Assembly (NCBI GenBank): GCA_024364735.1
Contig: JAGFNQ010010065.1
Span: 62,001 to 126,000 of the forward strand
Origin: Boesenbergia rotunda
Taxonomy: Eukaryota > Streptophyta > Magnoliopsida > Zingiberales > Zingiberaceae
Direction: 5' to 3'
DNA: 64,000 bases
Shown here: positions 22,807 to 34,717 of the stretch, in pieces
Layout of the letters: each line of letters opens with the position of its first letter
Numbering within the stretch: position 1 is the first letter of the stretch
Notes under the pieces: model-generated
The model's database searches: none
Seen by the model: only the letters and a program-made list of their open reading frames with translations
Told to the model about the DNA's origin: nothing
Program-made: the position numbers and the translations under genes

Positions 22807-24702
22807 ATGACCAGGTCTTTAGGTGGTGATTTAGAAGATTTTGACCCTGAGATTGAGAGGACTTTCAGAGCCAGGAGGAGCCAGGCCATTCTTTCTGAGA
22901 CTACAGATATCCCTCCTATTCAGACTATCTTCACTCACTCAGGCATTGACATGGCAGACCACCAGAGAACCATGAAGGAGCTTGCAGCACCTGACGCTGC
23001 ATTTCAGTACTCCAGCATAGCTTATCCAGAGCTAGGGGGAAATTTTGAGCTCAGATCTGGACTCATCAATTTGCTGCCAAAGTTTCAGGGTTTATCTGGG
23101 GAGGATCCAAACAGACACCTGCACGAGTTCCATGTGGTATGCTCTACTATAAAGCCTCAAGGCATTTCTGAAGAAGACATTAAGTTAAGAGCATTTCCTT
23201 TTTCCTTGACTGGGGCTGCTAAGGATTGGTTGTATTATTTGCCCACTGGACATGTTGCTAGTTGGATTGAAATGAAGAAAGCATTTTTAGAGAAGTTTTT
23301 TCCAGCATCAAGGACCGCCATTATCAGAAAAAGTATTTGTGGCATTCAACAAGTGGTTGGAGAGTCCCTTTATGATTATTGGGAGAGGTTCAAGAAGTTA
23401 TGCTCTAGCTGTCCTCAACACCAAATTAGTGAGCAACTTCTTGTGCAATATTTTTATGAAGGTTTATTACCTATGGATAGGAGCATGATTGATGCGGCGG
23501 CAGGAGGAGCCTTAGTAAACAAAACTCCGGAGCAAGCTAGAGAACTCATTTCTAACATGGCGGAGAATTCTCAACAATTCGGGAGTAGAGCACTCACTAC
23601 AAGAGGGGTTAATGAAGCTCAAGTGATGTCTAATGAAAACAAAGAAATTAAGAGCTCATTGTTGGAGTTGACATCTTTAGTGAAGCAAATGGCATTGAAC
23701 AATGTGAACCAAGCCTCAAATTTTCCAACAACTTCATTTCCAAATCAAGTTACAAGGGTATGTAGCATTTGTTCAAGCCAAGAACATAATTCGGACCTTT
23801 GTCCAAATCTCCAACAAGATGAATCGGTTGCGGCCTTGGCTAGAGTTCAATTCCAACAAAGAAATGACCCTTACTCATCTACCTACAATCCGGGTTAGAG
23901 GGACCATCCAAATTTGAAGTATGGTAACTCTTTTTACCAACAACCGCCTTCCAATCATCAATTTCAGCAAAATCAGCCCTCATTTCAGAGTTCACAGCAG
24001 CAATACCATGGTTTTCAGTCACAAAATCATAATTTCCAGCAACCACAGCCGCTTTCACAGAGTTTCCAGCAAGGGTTTCAGCCAAATCAGCAAGGTTTAC
24101 AGCATACACAGCAATCACAACAGCCATATCAGCAATTTCAGCAACCTTCTCAGAACTTCCAGCAAAGTTTTCAGCCATTCCGGAATCAATTCCAGAACTC
24201 ACAGTAAGGTTTTCAAAATTTTCAGCAGCCATTTCAGACAATTCAGAGTCAAAATCAGCAACATCAGCCTCAAATGCAGAATTTCCAGCAAGGTTTTCAA
24301 AATTTTCAGCATCCTTCCTCCACCTTTTCAGCCCCACACAAGTCATATGCAAGCTATGGGAGTTCTAGTGGTTCCAATTCGCAACAACAAAAGATGGAGG
24401 AGCTAATGCACCACATGCTACAATAACAACAAAACCAACAAAGGACGGATACAACTTTGCAAAACATTGAGCGAACAATTGGACAACTAGCAAGTGGGAT
24501 GAACCAAATGCAAGCTCAAGGGTCAAGCCAATTACCCTCACAAACAACTCCAAATCCTAAAGGAAATGTGAGCGCAATAACTCTTAGAAGTGGGAAGGAA
24601 GTTTTAGCTCGAGAACCAAAATATTCAGATTTGGAACAGAAAATTCCGGCAGCTTCAATTCCAGCTGAATTCAGCCCTTTTCAGCAATTTCCAGCAGCCT
24701 AA
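22807..24702 (+). pseudogene. Gypsy-C gag, broken by in-frame stops
   Basis: The start chosen is 22807 (MTRSLGGDLEDFDPEIERTF) because the sister Gypsy-A begins MTRSS; the frame is open from 22762. The retrotransposon gag core is at 23080-23560 (LRAFPFSLTGAAKDWLYYLP, EKFFPASRTAIIRKSICGIQ). A zinc-knuckle-like CSICSSQEHNSDLC follows near 23763. The frame stops at 23898 (TAG where Gypsy-A reads Trp), and again at 24207, 24426 and 24702, but the same frame continues between the stops through Gln-rich and Ser-rich sequence. It forms particles when intact. Confidence 0.9.
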
Positions 24703-25566
24703 AGTGGCCCAAGTTCAAGCCAAATTCCCACCCAAGTTGATCCCATCATTGTGGATGAAGAAGTAGAAGAAACCCACAATTCAGAGAAAATTCCAGCAAA
24801 CAATCCAGCCTCTTTACAAGCTGAAAATTCAGCCTCACAAGTCTCCAAACATCAAGAACAAGAGTCAAGAATTCCTTTGCCTTTTCCCCAACGTAAAGTT
24901 CAAGCAAGGAAGGAAGTGGAGGAAGAGAAGGCCAAAGAATTTCAAGATCTTGTGAATCTTTTTAGCAAAGTGCAGGTGAATGTGCCATTGCTTACCATGA
25001 TCAAGCAAATTCCAAAATATGCTAAGTTTCTCAAAGACTTGTGCATTCACAAGAAGAGGTTGAAGGGGAATGAGTTAGTTAACATGGGCAAAAATGTTTC
25101 AGCACTGTTTCAGCAAATTCCTCAGAAATGTGAAGACCCAGGAGTTTTTACTGTACCTTGTGAGATTGGAAGCAATTTATTTCAGGATGCCATGTTAGAT
25201 TTGGGTGCTTCCATCAATGTGATGCCTAGGTCAGTTTTTCAGATGTTGGGCATAGGCCCTTTACAGCCTACAGGAGTAGTGATTCAGCTAGCTGACAGAA
25301 GCCAGACTCACCCAGCCGGTATGATTGAGGATGTGCTCGTTAAGGTGAAAGAGTTGATCTTCCCAGCTGATTTTTACATATTGGACATGGAGGGAGATTT
25401 CCTTGCACATAGATCTCCACTCATCCTTGGGAGACCATTTTTGAAGACCGCCAGAACGAAGATTGATGTACATGCAGGGACACTTTCCATGGAGATAGGA
25501 GATACAGTAGTCCAGTTCAGTCTTCTTGATGTACGAAGCACCCGAGGGAGGATCACTCTATTTTGA
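24703..25566 (+). pseudogene. Gypsy-C gag-pol junction with aspartic protease
   Basis: A 271-codon frame from 24751, in the same frame as gag. The N-terminal third is charged and low in complexity. The middle has KVQVNVPLLTMIKQIPKYAK, a block typical of Athila-type polyproteins. The protease follows: AMLDLGASINVMP, with the active-site Asp in the Asp-Leu-Gly-Ala form usual for this group, then an ILGRPFLKTA motif (about residues 224-233) that forms the protease core. It ends at 25566, where the frame changes. Confidence 0.87.
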
Positions 25567-26081
25567 GTATTGATGTTGCTGAGGAGCTGGTTGGTGTAGA
25601 TGCCCTTGCTGATAGGATTTTCTTTGATGTTCATGAGTGTGACCTGAGCTCTATAGATGCAGGAGATGTTATGTCTGCAGGAGGAGCTAAGTTTGGATCC
25701 GTTTCTGGACCTCTTATAGTTGAGGGAGATTTCATGAGTGTAGGGGATTGCACTGAGCCCCAGGGATCACTCTTGATGGTTGATGTGTCAGGAGAGTCAG
25801 AGGGTAGGTATGTGAGTGTAGGGGATTGCACTGACCCCCAGGGATCACCCATACCTACTGAGCAGTCAGAGCCTGAGTTGAAGCCTTTGCCAGCACACTT
25901 GAAGTATGCTTATTTGGGAGAAGATCAGCAGCTACCTGTCATCATTGCCCAGAATTTAGAGCCAGAGCAAGAGGAAAAATTATTACAAGTTCTGAGGCAG
26001 CATAGAAAAGCTATAGGGTGGACACTTGCTGATATTTCTAGGATTAGTCCTGCTATATCTGCATGCATCGGATACACTTAG
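25563..26081 (+). pseudogene. Gypsy-C linker between protease and reverse transcriptase
   Basis: A 172-codon frame, shifted relative to both neighbours. It contains a duplicated VGDCTEPQGS / VGDCTDPQGS segment and ends with the RT entry block (LPVIIAQNL, AIGWTLADI). The overlap with both neighbours shows two frame changes, near 25560 and 26070. In an intact element this would be one reading frame with them. Confidence 0.8.
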
Positions 26082-28774
26082 AAGAAAATATGAAGCCCGT
26101 GAGACAACCACAAAGAAGACTTAACCCTTTGATTCTTGATGTAGTAAAGAAAGAGGTGACTAGACTTCTACAGGCAGGCATCATTTACCCTATTTCTGAC
26201 AGCAGATGGGTGAGTCCTATTCATGTGGTCCCCAAGAAATTAGGAGTTACAGTGGTGGCAAATGAAGACAACGAGTTGGTGCCCACAAGAGTGAAGAATG
26301 CATGGAGGGTTTGTGTGGATTATAGGAAGCTGAACCAAGCCACGAGGAAGGATCACTATCCCTTGCCCTTTATTGATCAGATGTTGGAGAGATTGGCGGG
26401 GAAGTCACACTATTGTTTTTTGGATGGATACACAGGTTATTTTCATATTTGCATAGATCCGGAAGATCAAGAGAAGACTACCTTCACTTGTCCTTTCGAC
26501 ACATTTGCTTACAGACGGATGCCATTCGGACTTTGCAACGCCCCAGGGACCTTCCAGCGGTGTATGGTAAGTATTTTTGGTGAGTTGTTAGAACACTGCA
26601 TGGAAGTATTCATGGATGATTTTTCTATTTTTGGTACATCCTTTGATTCATGCTTAGAAAATTTATCTAGGGTTTTGCATAGATGCATCGAGACTGATCT
26701 GGTTCTTAATTTTGAAAAGTGTCATTTTATGGTTGAGCATGGCATTGTTTTGGGTCACATAGTCTCTAGGAGAGGTATAGAGGTAGATCCTGCAAAAATA
26801 AGTGCTATATCTTCTTTATCTCACCCCATATGCGTACGGGATGTTCGATCTTTTCTTGGACATGAAGGTTTCTACAGGAGATTTATTAGAGACTTCAGTA
26901 GAGTTGCTCTCCCATTGTCTCGATTGTTGCAGAAGGATGTGGATTTTTATTTTGATGCAAAATGCAAGGAGGCTTTTCAGAGGTTGAAGGAAGCTCTTAT
27001 TACTGCACCTATCATCAGATCACCAGACTGGAGTTTACCTTTTGAGTTGATGTGTGATGCCTCGAACCATGCAGTAGGAGCAGTACTTGCACAGAGAGTA
27101 GATGGGGCACCATATGTTATTTCTTATGCCTCAAAGACCTTGGATTCAGCCCAAGCCAACTACACCACCACAGAAAAGGAGCTTCTTTCCATTGTTTTTG
27201 CTTTAGATAGATTCAGATCATATTTATTGTGTTCTCATGTTGTTGTGTTTTCTGATCATGCAGCACTGAAGTACCTCCTGAAGAAGCCAGATGCTAAGCC
27301 AAGGCTTATTAGATGGATGCTACTACTACAGGAGTTTGACTTGGAGATACGGGACAGGAGTGGCAAGGAAAATTTAGTAGCAGACCACTTGAGCAGATTG
27401 GAGGGAGATGGAGATCCCATGGCCATAGATGATGATTTCAGAGATGAGCAGCTTTTACAGCTGCATGGTGAGTCACCTTGGTATGCAGACTTAGTGAATT
27501 TTCTTATAGCTCATGTTTTTCCTACACACCGTTCGAAAGCTCAAAAGGATAAGTTTAAAAGTGATGCAAAATATTATGTGTGGGATGATCCTTACTTGTG
27601 GAAATTTTATAGTGATCAAATCATTAGGAGATGTGTACCAGATCATGAGTTTCATTCTGTACTCACCTTTTGCCATTCTTCAGCATGTGGTGGGCATTTT
27701 GGACCACAAAGAACTGCTAGAAAAATTTTAGAATGTGGATTGTACTGGCCCACCCTGTTTAGAGATTCATATAGGTTTTGTAAATGTTGTGATAGATGTC
27801 AAAGAACAGGAAACATAAGTGCTAGAAATGAAATGCCTCAACAAACTATTTTATTTTGTGAGATATTTGATGTGTGGGGTATAGATTTTATGGGACCATT
27901 TCCTGCTTCTTTTGGTTTCTTGTATATTCTTTTAGCTGTTGATTATGTTTCAAAATGGGTGGAGGCCATTCCCACCAGGACTGATGATTCATCTGTTGTT
28001 GTTAGTTTTGTCAGGTCACACATTTTTTGCAGGTTTGGAATTCCAAGAGCAATCATAAGTGACCAAGGATCCCATTTTTGCAATAAGCACATGAAGGCTC
28101 TTCTTAATAAGTACGGGGTTGTCCATAAGGTTTCTACTGCTTATCACCCCCAAACGAATGGACAAGCCGAGGTGTCGAATAGAGAAGTCAAATCAATTTT
28201 GGAAAAGACCGTGGGACCTAATAGGAAGGATTGGAGCAAGAGGCTTGAAGATGCACTATGGGCATATCGCACCGCTTACAAGACACCCATTGGAATGTCA
28301 CCTTATAGACTTGTGTATGGGAAATCATGCCACTTACCTGTGGAGGTTGAACATAAGGCGTATTGGGCGGTAAAAGCTTGCAATTTTGATGCTACTAAGG
28401 TGGGAGAAGAAAGGAAGTTGCAACTTCAAGAACTTGAAGAAGTCCGGTTGGAAGCATTTGAGAATTCAAGGATCTACAAGGAGAAGACTAAGAACTTTCA
28501 TAACAAGCACATTGTGGACAAAGAATTTCAAATTGGTGACAAAGTGCTATTATACAAGTCAAGACTCAAATTGATCAAAGGGAAGTTGAGGTTAAGATGG
28601 GAGGGTCCATTTTTTGTGACTAATGTTTTTCCCTATGGAGTGGTAGAGATTCAAGAGGAGGCCACGAGTCAAGTGTATAAAGTAAATGGCCATCGGCTCA
28701 AGAAATTCCATGAAGAGGTCAAGGAGCTAGAGGTGGATGGAGTGGACTCTATGGATGCCACATACCCAACTTAA
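26063..28774 (+). CDS. Gypsy-C pol: reverse transcriptase, RNase H and integrase
   Basis: 903 open codons. RT: WRVCVDYRKLN (81-91), first Asp in FLDGYTGY (Asp121), RRMPFGLCNAP (151-161), catalytic FMDD (183-186). RNase H: Asp332 in CDASNHAVGA, Glu in TTEKELL (371/373), Asp398 in FSDHAAL, and DHLSR (441). Integrase: zinc-binding His538/His545 with Cys576/Cys579; core Asp608 (WGIDFMGP), Asp667 (ISDQGSHF) and Glu703 (NGQAEVSNRE). The C-terminus has VLLYKSRL, VNGHRLKKFHEE and ends YPT. All catalytic residues I can check are present. The frame lacks its own likely start and depends on the damaged upstream frames. It reverse-transcribes and integrates element DNA. Confidence 0.93.
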   Translation: MHRIHLEENMKPVRQPQRRLNPLILDVVKKEVTRLLQAGIIYPISDSRWVSPIHVVPKKLGVTVVANEDNELVPTRVKNAWRVCVDYRKLNQATRKDHYPLPFIDQMLERLAGKSHYCFLDGYTGYFHICIDPEDQEKTTFTCPFDTFAYRRMPFGLCNAPGTFQRCMVSIFGELLEHCMEVFMDDFSIFGTSFDSCLENLSRVLHRCIETDLVLNFEKCHFMVEHGIVLGHIVSRRGIEVDPAKISAISSLSHPICVRDVRSFLGHEGFYRRFIRDFSRVALPLSRLLQKDVDFYFDAKCKEAFQRLKEALITAPIIRSPDWSLPFELMCDASNHAVGAVLAQRVDGAPYVISYASKTLDSAQANYTTTEKELLSIVFALDRFRSYLLCSHVVVFSDHAALKYLLKKPDAKPRLIRWMLLLQEFDLEIRDRSGKENLVADHLSRLEGDGDPMAIDDDFRDEQLLQLHGESPWYADLVNFLIAHVFPTHRSKAQKDKFKSDAKYYVWDDPYLWKFYSDQIIRRCVPDHEFHSVLTFCHSSACGGHFGPQRTARKILECGLYWPTLFRDSYRFCKCCDRCQRTGNISARNEMPQQTILFCEIFDVWGIDFMGPFPASFGFLYILLAVDYVSKWVEAIPTRTDDSSVVVSFVRSHIFCRFGIPRAIISDQGSHFCNKHMKALLNKYGVVHKVSTAYHPQTNGQAEVSNREVKSILEKTVGPNRKDWSKRLEDALWAYRTAYKTPIGMSPYRLVYGKSCHLPVEVEHKAYWAVKACNFDATKVGEERKLQLQELEEVRLEAFENSRIYKEKTKNFHNKHIVDKEFQIGDKVLLYKSRLKLIKGKLRLRWEGPFFVTNVFPYGVVEIQEEATSQVYKVNGHRLKKFHEEVKELEVDGVDSMDATYPT

Positions 28775-31700
28775 AAGGGGAGTTCACTAAATTTTGCACT
28801 CATTTTTCTTTGTATATACCATTTCCTTACTTGTTGCAAGAATAAATCCTAGTTTGCATGCGCAATTAGTTTTCTCAAGTAGGTACTTTAAAGTTCAAAT
28901 AAAATTCTTCATTGTAAATACCATGTCTTTTCTCTTAGTACATTTTCAATGTTTCTAGGAATAAATGTATCCCTTAGGTTATCTCAATAGCATTTTAGAG
29001 TCTTTTGGAAAATAAATTAAATTTGGTTGTCAAAACTTAGGGTTTGAGTTCATGGATGAAATCTTGGATGCTTGAGTACGATTTTGCTTTAGATTCTTAA
29101 TTGAGGATTTGAGATGGATTATTTTTACCTAGTGAGATTAGCCTTATTTTGTGATACACATATGTTATTGTATTCTAGAACTTTCTTAGGTTCTTTCAAA
29201 ATCATATTTCAATGGTTGGATCACATCTATAGGGACTAATCATTTTATTTACCTTTCCACATCAATTTGTCTATTCTATTCTAGTTGTCTTTCCTTATTC
29301 CTAATCTTAACCCCAAATTTTCTATGGATTTGTTTGTTTAGGATATTTTTATGATGCTATTTTGCCCGAGACGGACAAAGATTTAAGTGTGGGGGAGTGA
29401 TTGGTGATTTGGAAGCAATTTTTATCAAGGATGCATTTCAACTCGAAAAAGAAAAAATTTTCATGTGCCAAGTGAGTGATGTTTGGTGCCAAGAATGAGC
29501 TAGAGAGATGGAAGCAATTGGAGTTGAGATTTTTCATGACATGTTGAAGACCCAAGTGGCACGCAAAGAAGATCCAAAGAGTTACCTGTGCCAAGTTGAA
29601 TTAAAATTGATTAAGACTGAGCAAGGCTGAAAAATCAGTAAAGAAGCTGAAAAATCTGAATTGAAGCAAACGGAGAGCTGTTGTGGGCAGTTAACAAATG
29701 TAAGGAAGAATCTGAGAGGGGCTGAACACAAGCTGAGAGCAAACAAAAGATGAAATCAGCAACACCTTGTTGTGCAGTTTGTATCAAGATGAGCTGGATT
29801 TAATTTTTCAAGGCTGGAAACTCTGCATTAAGACTGATTAAGAAGGCTGAAGAAATTTGTGCTGGAATGGAAAGGTTGCAGCAGAAACAAGATGAACTGC
29901 AATGACTCCGCTGTGGATACAAGCTGGAAAAAAATCTGTGCAATAACAAAGAAAAGGAAAAATTCTGTGACAAGTGAAGAGAATCTGAAAAATCTGTGCC
30001 AAGAAGAAATAAACTTTATAGATAGCATGTTTTATCAAAATGCTTTGGACTTGTAGCTGCTGTTGCTTAGAAATCAGACACATAGTGCTTAATGCTGCAT
30101 TGTAGCTGGACAGATCTGAAACATGGCAGAAAAATTTGGAAAAAAATCAGAAAATCTGAGATCAATGTAGAAAAATCTGTGCCCAAAAGAATTCCACTTG
30201 CTAGGATACTGAATTTGAAACGAATAGATGCTATTCGGCCACCCTGATTGCAGCTGATTGCAACTGTTTTTTGTTATAGAACTCAGGATACATTATGCTA
30301 GAAGCTGAATTGCAGCTGCTGGAAATCAGGGAGTGCTGAATCTGAATTGGTCGAATGCTGATTTGGAGTTGATGGAATGACAAGAATTGAATGAAAGTGA
30401 CTTGGAGCCGCTGAAAAGTAGTGAGATTTGTATTGTAAAGAATTCGGAATTGGATGCAAAAAGAAAAAGGACTAAATTGTGATACCATAAACAAAGAAGA
30501 AAAAAACAGTTTTGTACCATCTTTAAACTGAGTTGGTCCTTTCCTGAATTGAGCAGTGCATTACGGAATGGTCCTTACCTAAATTGATCTATTGGGAGCA
30601 GATTTTAAGCTACTGATGAAATCAGTCAAGGGTGAAGCTAAGGCAGTTCAGTGTATCAACTTGGAAACGGATTCAAATTCTGATTGAGGGCTTAAACATT
30701 TATGTTTGCAGCTGTGGGAAAGAAAAAAAATCTGTGCAGTTTGTATCAAGATGAAGCTGAAGTTGTTTTTCTAAGCTATGAATCAGGGAATTAAGTTCAT
30801 GAATGTATCAGATTTGTATCAAGACGAAGCTGAAGTGAATTCTGCATTGAAAGTAAAAAAAATCTGAAGCAATGAAAAATCTGTGCCAATTAGAAGGGGA
30901 ACAAAAGAAAAGAAGGTTGTGCCAAAGGAAAAATTTCTGCTAGTTGGATAGAAAATGGTTTGGCTCAAAAGTTGGGAAGTCAAGATCTGTATCTGAAGTT
31001 GGAGGTGCACATTCAATTTCAGATTTAAGAAAAACAAATGGGCTAGAAGTTTCGAAGAAGAGCAGAAAATGGGAAGCTGAGCTGAAAGTGCAGTGAATGA
31101 ATCCAATTTGTAGTGTGGTGGCTGAAACTCTTCATTGACAATTGATGCTAACTGTTGCTAAGCAAGAAGAATGGCAAGCTCTGAAATTAGCTGCATGGAG
31201 TGGAAATTGAAACATGAAATAGAAAATAATGCAGCTAAAGAAAAAAAAACAGCAAGTACCTTGGAAGCTCACGGCATTAGAAGGGGATTGATGTGATTCT
31301 GATATGGAATTGGGCACAGCATGACAGAACCTAAAGGAAGAGGAAGCAGAGAAAAACTAGAAGAAACAGTTTCAAGAATTGAGAAAAGAGAAGAGACATA
31401 TTGGCACATAGATGGAAACTTGGCACAAGGAAATCAAGGAAGGATTTTTCATCCAAATAAAAGGAATCTATTCAAGTTTGACTTCACAACACTTTTGAGA
31501 TCATTAGGGGACTGCATGGAGAGCAAAGAGCATCAAAAATATCCCCAAGCACTCGAGTCTTCCACTTTATCTATTTTTCCATTTTTCTTGGCTTTTGTTC
31601 CATTTTTCACCATATTCTCTGTTTTTCATTTGTTTTTGTAGATGTTGATCCTATTCATGATTAATGGTGGAGAGTAGATAATAAGCAAGCCTATGGTAGT

Positions 31701-31982
31701 GCAAGAATCATATGTGTTTGAGTGAGCTCCACTTCCATCATCAAGTTAGAACTTAAGGAGAGAGCCACCAAAATTTTCCTTGAAAGGCTATGAGTTAGAT
31801 TCATGTCAATGACTCATGATGGACGAAAAGGCTAAGTTGTTGATTTAAGGACAAGATACTAATCCATAGGGCTTAGATTTATGAGAATTGGCAACCCTAG
31901 GTAATTTCTTTTCATTTGTTTCTAATTATGCTTAAGAAAGCCTAAGGGATACATATTTACTGTTTTCGCGAGACGCTCAAGC
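28775..31982 (+). other. Gypsy-C 3' non-coding region (no env-like gene)
   Basis: About 3.2 kb with no convincing frame. A first polypurine-like tract (TTAAGTGTGGGGGAGT) is at 29384-29399. The stretch after it is A- and G-rich, with repeated ctgaaaaatctg, aagctga and gtgccaag words up to about 31300. Athila elements often carry an env-like frame here; only short shadows are seen. Part of the region is homologous to 17894-19360 of Gypsy-B. Confidence 0.75.
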
Positions 31983-31998
31983 TCAAGTGTGGGCGAGT
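31983..31998 (+). promoter_or_regulatory. Polypurine tract of Gypsy-C
   Basis: TCAAGTGTGGGCGAGT ends exactly at the 3' LTR start. It resembles the tract at 29384-29399 but has a C in the purine run. Confidence 0.75.
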
Positions 31999-34324
31999 TG
32001 ATAAATACTATTTTATTGATTATTTGAGCTGCTATAATCCATGTTTGACCTATGTTTTTATTGCTTAATTATGAAATTGCCCTAGGTTTTATAACTTACT
32101 CTTGTTTTGGACTTAATTACAAATTTGCATTAAATTGGATTATTTGGCCACTAAATTCTTGATCTATTTTTGTAGGCATCAAAGGTTCAAGGATCTAGGG
32201 CATATTGGGTCAGACTTGAGTCGGAAGTGATCCGGATCGAATTATCAAGATTATGATTTAATCTGGGTCGTCCGATTCAAGAGCGGCTAGATCTGAGCCA
32301 TCCGGGATGATCCGAAGCAATCCGAGCTAGGGCTAGGGTTGATCAAGCACCCTGATCAAGATCTGAAGGTTTCATCCCAATCAGAGCTCAATCAACCGTT
32401 GGATCTAGCTTGGAGGGCGCTTGATCATCCATTCAAAGATTAGGTTGATCTGGGCCATCCGTTGCATATCTGGAGGATCCGAGCTACCACGAGGCAGATC
32501 CTGACCCCAGATCATCATCATCAAAGTTTGGCTCAAATCAGACCAAGATCAGCCGTTGGATTGAAGTGGATCAATCAAAGCCGTCCATTGGTTATTACTT
32601 AAGGAACAATCACGCAGCTTCTTCCTCCGTCGCGTCTTCGCCGTTTTCTTCGTTCTTCTTTTGTTCTTCATGTTCTTAGCAAATTCTTCATCCAAGAAGG
32701 CGTGACCACCTCTTTTCCAATCCGAGATCAAGAATTGAGTCTTTGGCAATCATTCTTTGAAGAATTCAGCTCCATTTGCACCGGAACAGGGATTGCTTGA
32801 GGGTTTCGGCAATTCCTCAGTTCAATCATTGGTTTCTCACCCACAAACTATTTCCGAGCTTCTGAGCAGCTTGTAGGGGTTCTCAGGTGGTCTCAGAAGC
32901 TTCCCAATTCATCAACGCAGCCTCATCAACTGAGATAGAGTGAATCGGATTGAAATTTCCAGCTTTGCGCAGATTGGAGCAGAGTCAACTTCAGAAATGA
33001 TTTACCACTGATTTGCTAAGCCTAGGGGTTCGAAGCCGGCTCTTGATTGACAACCAAGAAGTTCCTGAGCTCGGGAAAGAATCGAGGAGTAGTTTCTTTA
33101 GTTTAATTTCTGTTTTTGTAGCAGTTTTGTTTCTGCCGCACTGTTTATTCTGAATTTCTTGTTCAGCTGCTGTAATTTACGATCTTTAAGTTGTTAGCTA
33201 TAATTTAGCTTCAATTCTGCAAGTAGAGTAATATAGGAACGTGTTTAGTGATCAACTTAGTTAAATTTCAGTTTATTTCAGCTTAAATTGCGGTGTGCCA
33301 AGTGGTATTGCCGCGTGCCAATTCTGAATTCTGCTTATAGAATTTTTCAGTCCCCTTTTCACTCGTTTTGTTAAGTAATTGCTAGTTTAAATTTCTTTGT
33401 TCCTAGATTAGTTATTTGTACTCAGTTTGTGTTAGCTAGCTCAGCCTTTAAGCTAGTGCGAAAACAGAAAAATCAGTAGCAATCCTTTAAATTTCGCATC
33501 TGAAATTTCAGCCCTTTTTGGTTTCTGAATTTGTTGTTTTCTTTTAAGTTCTGATTTCAGTTTCAATTCCTCACCTTAGTCTTGCTCAGTTCTCTCTTAA
33601 TATCTTTGTTTCCCAATTAAACCAACCAGCTTGAGAAGTGGAGCCGAAACTTACTGATTTTATAAAGTTGGTGTTAGTTTTTGGCACAAAAAGTTGCCTT
33701 GCGTGCCAATTGAATCGAATTGAACTCTTTTTGCATTTGAATTCAACTTGTTTCTTTGTGGCATCTGATTGAGTTGAAATCAATAAGTTGCATTCATCCA
33801 TTTCGAATTTCCTTTGCATTTGTGGCTTCCAAAAGTGTAGTTAGTTTGAGTTAACATTTGTAGTATGTTTAATTTCCGAAATGCATAAATAGCAATTGCT
33901 TTAAGCTTGATTTGCTTCAGAAAATTTATATCACACCTTCGATTTCTTTCCATCAGAATTTACTGTGCATTTGAATTTAGGCTTGCATTTCCAAACTTTG
34001 GTTGAATCCTATAGCTTGACTCGGTTTCATTTGGTCGAAGTATCAAGTGTCATCTCTTTGTTTATTTCCATTGTTCACTTTCCTTTATTTTCATTTCATT
34101 TTCATTCTAAATTGCTATCCAAATTCAATCACTTATTTCGAAACCAAAAACACAAACGACACATAAACACAAGTTTGAATCAGACACGACAACTAGCCCC
34201 GAGAAAAATATGACCTGTGGCCCCTATATTACATTTTCAGATTTTGATTGTAAAAAGGGTTTCCAGCATTCATTCACATTTAAATTTGAGACCCACATTC
34301 GTGACACATAGATTGGGCCTATCA
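31999..34324 (+). repeat. 3' LTR of Gypsy-C
   Basis: Starts TGATAAATACTATTTTATTG and ends GGGCCTATCA. Homologous to 20349-22638 throughout. No gene is inside. Confidence 0.92.
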
Positions 34325-34401
34325 GTCGCCAGTTTGATCGCCAGTTTGTCCGCCCAAGGGGCCGAGGGGCCGGGTCGTTACAATAAAAGGACACCTTTTA
34401 T
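34325..34401. mobile_element. Fragment resembling the end of a Gypsy LTR
   Basis: Ends GGGTCGTTACA at about 34382, the reverse complement of the TGTAACGACCC terminus at 1900. It contains a doubled tcgccagttt. It is followed by a perfect 8-bp inverted repeat (ataaaagg-aca-ccttttat, 34383-34401). It directly abuts the 3' LTR of Gypsy-C. Confidence 0.4.
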
Positions 34402-34717
34402 GTAGCGACACAGCCCCTCTAGCCCCATCAGGCGGGTCTCTAGGTCGTGTCCTACAGTGTTCCCACACCCGGCTGTGAGTTTTTTTCTTTTCCAGATTCG
34501 AACCCTAGACCATCGGGACAGGTACTAAAGTTCCTTGAATCTGGTAGCCAAGTGAGCCGCGCTCACTTGGCTACTAGATTCAAGGAACTTTAGTACTTGT
34601 CTCGGAGGTCTAGGGTTCGAATCTAGGGAAGGCAAAAAATCCATCGCCGGGTGTGGGAAGACCGTAGGGCACGACCTAGAGAGTCGCCTGATGGGGCTAG
34701 AGGGGTCGTGCCGCTAC
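34402..34717. repeat. Inverted repeat / foldback element, arms of about 157 bp
   Basis: Left arm starts GTAGCGACACAGCCCCTCTA; right arm ends TAGAGGGGTCGTGCCGCTAC. The arms pair, imperfectly, to a centre of aagtgagc-cgc-gctcactt (34551-34569). Each arm carries a pol-III B-box-like ggttcgaatc (or its complement), so it may be two SINE-like units head to head, or a MITE. A transcript would fold into a long hairpin. Confidence 0.85.

Larger units (their letters stand above)
20349..34324 (+). mobile_element. Gypsy-C: nearly complete Athila-like Ty3/Gypsy retrotransposon
   Basis: Plus-strand element with LTRs at 20349-22638 and 31999-34324 (2290 and 2326 bp), primer site at 22645, gag, protease, a 903-codon RT-RNase H-integrase frame, about 3.2 kb of 3' non-coding sequence and a polypurine tract at 31983-31998. 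Domain order RT-RNase H-integrase and the primer site fit the Athila group. No env-like frame was found after pol. The flanks are ACATC on the left and GTCGC on the right, so there is no target duplication. Confidence 0.92.
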
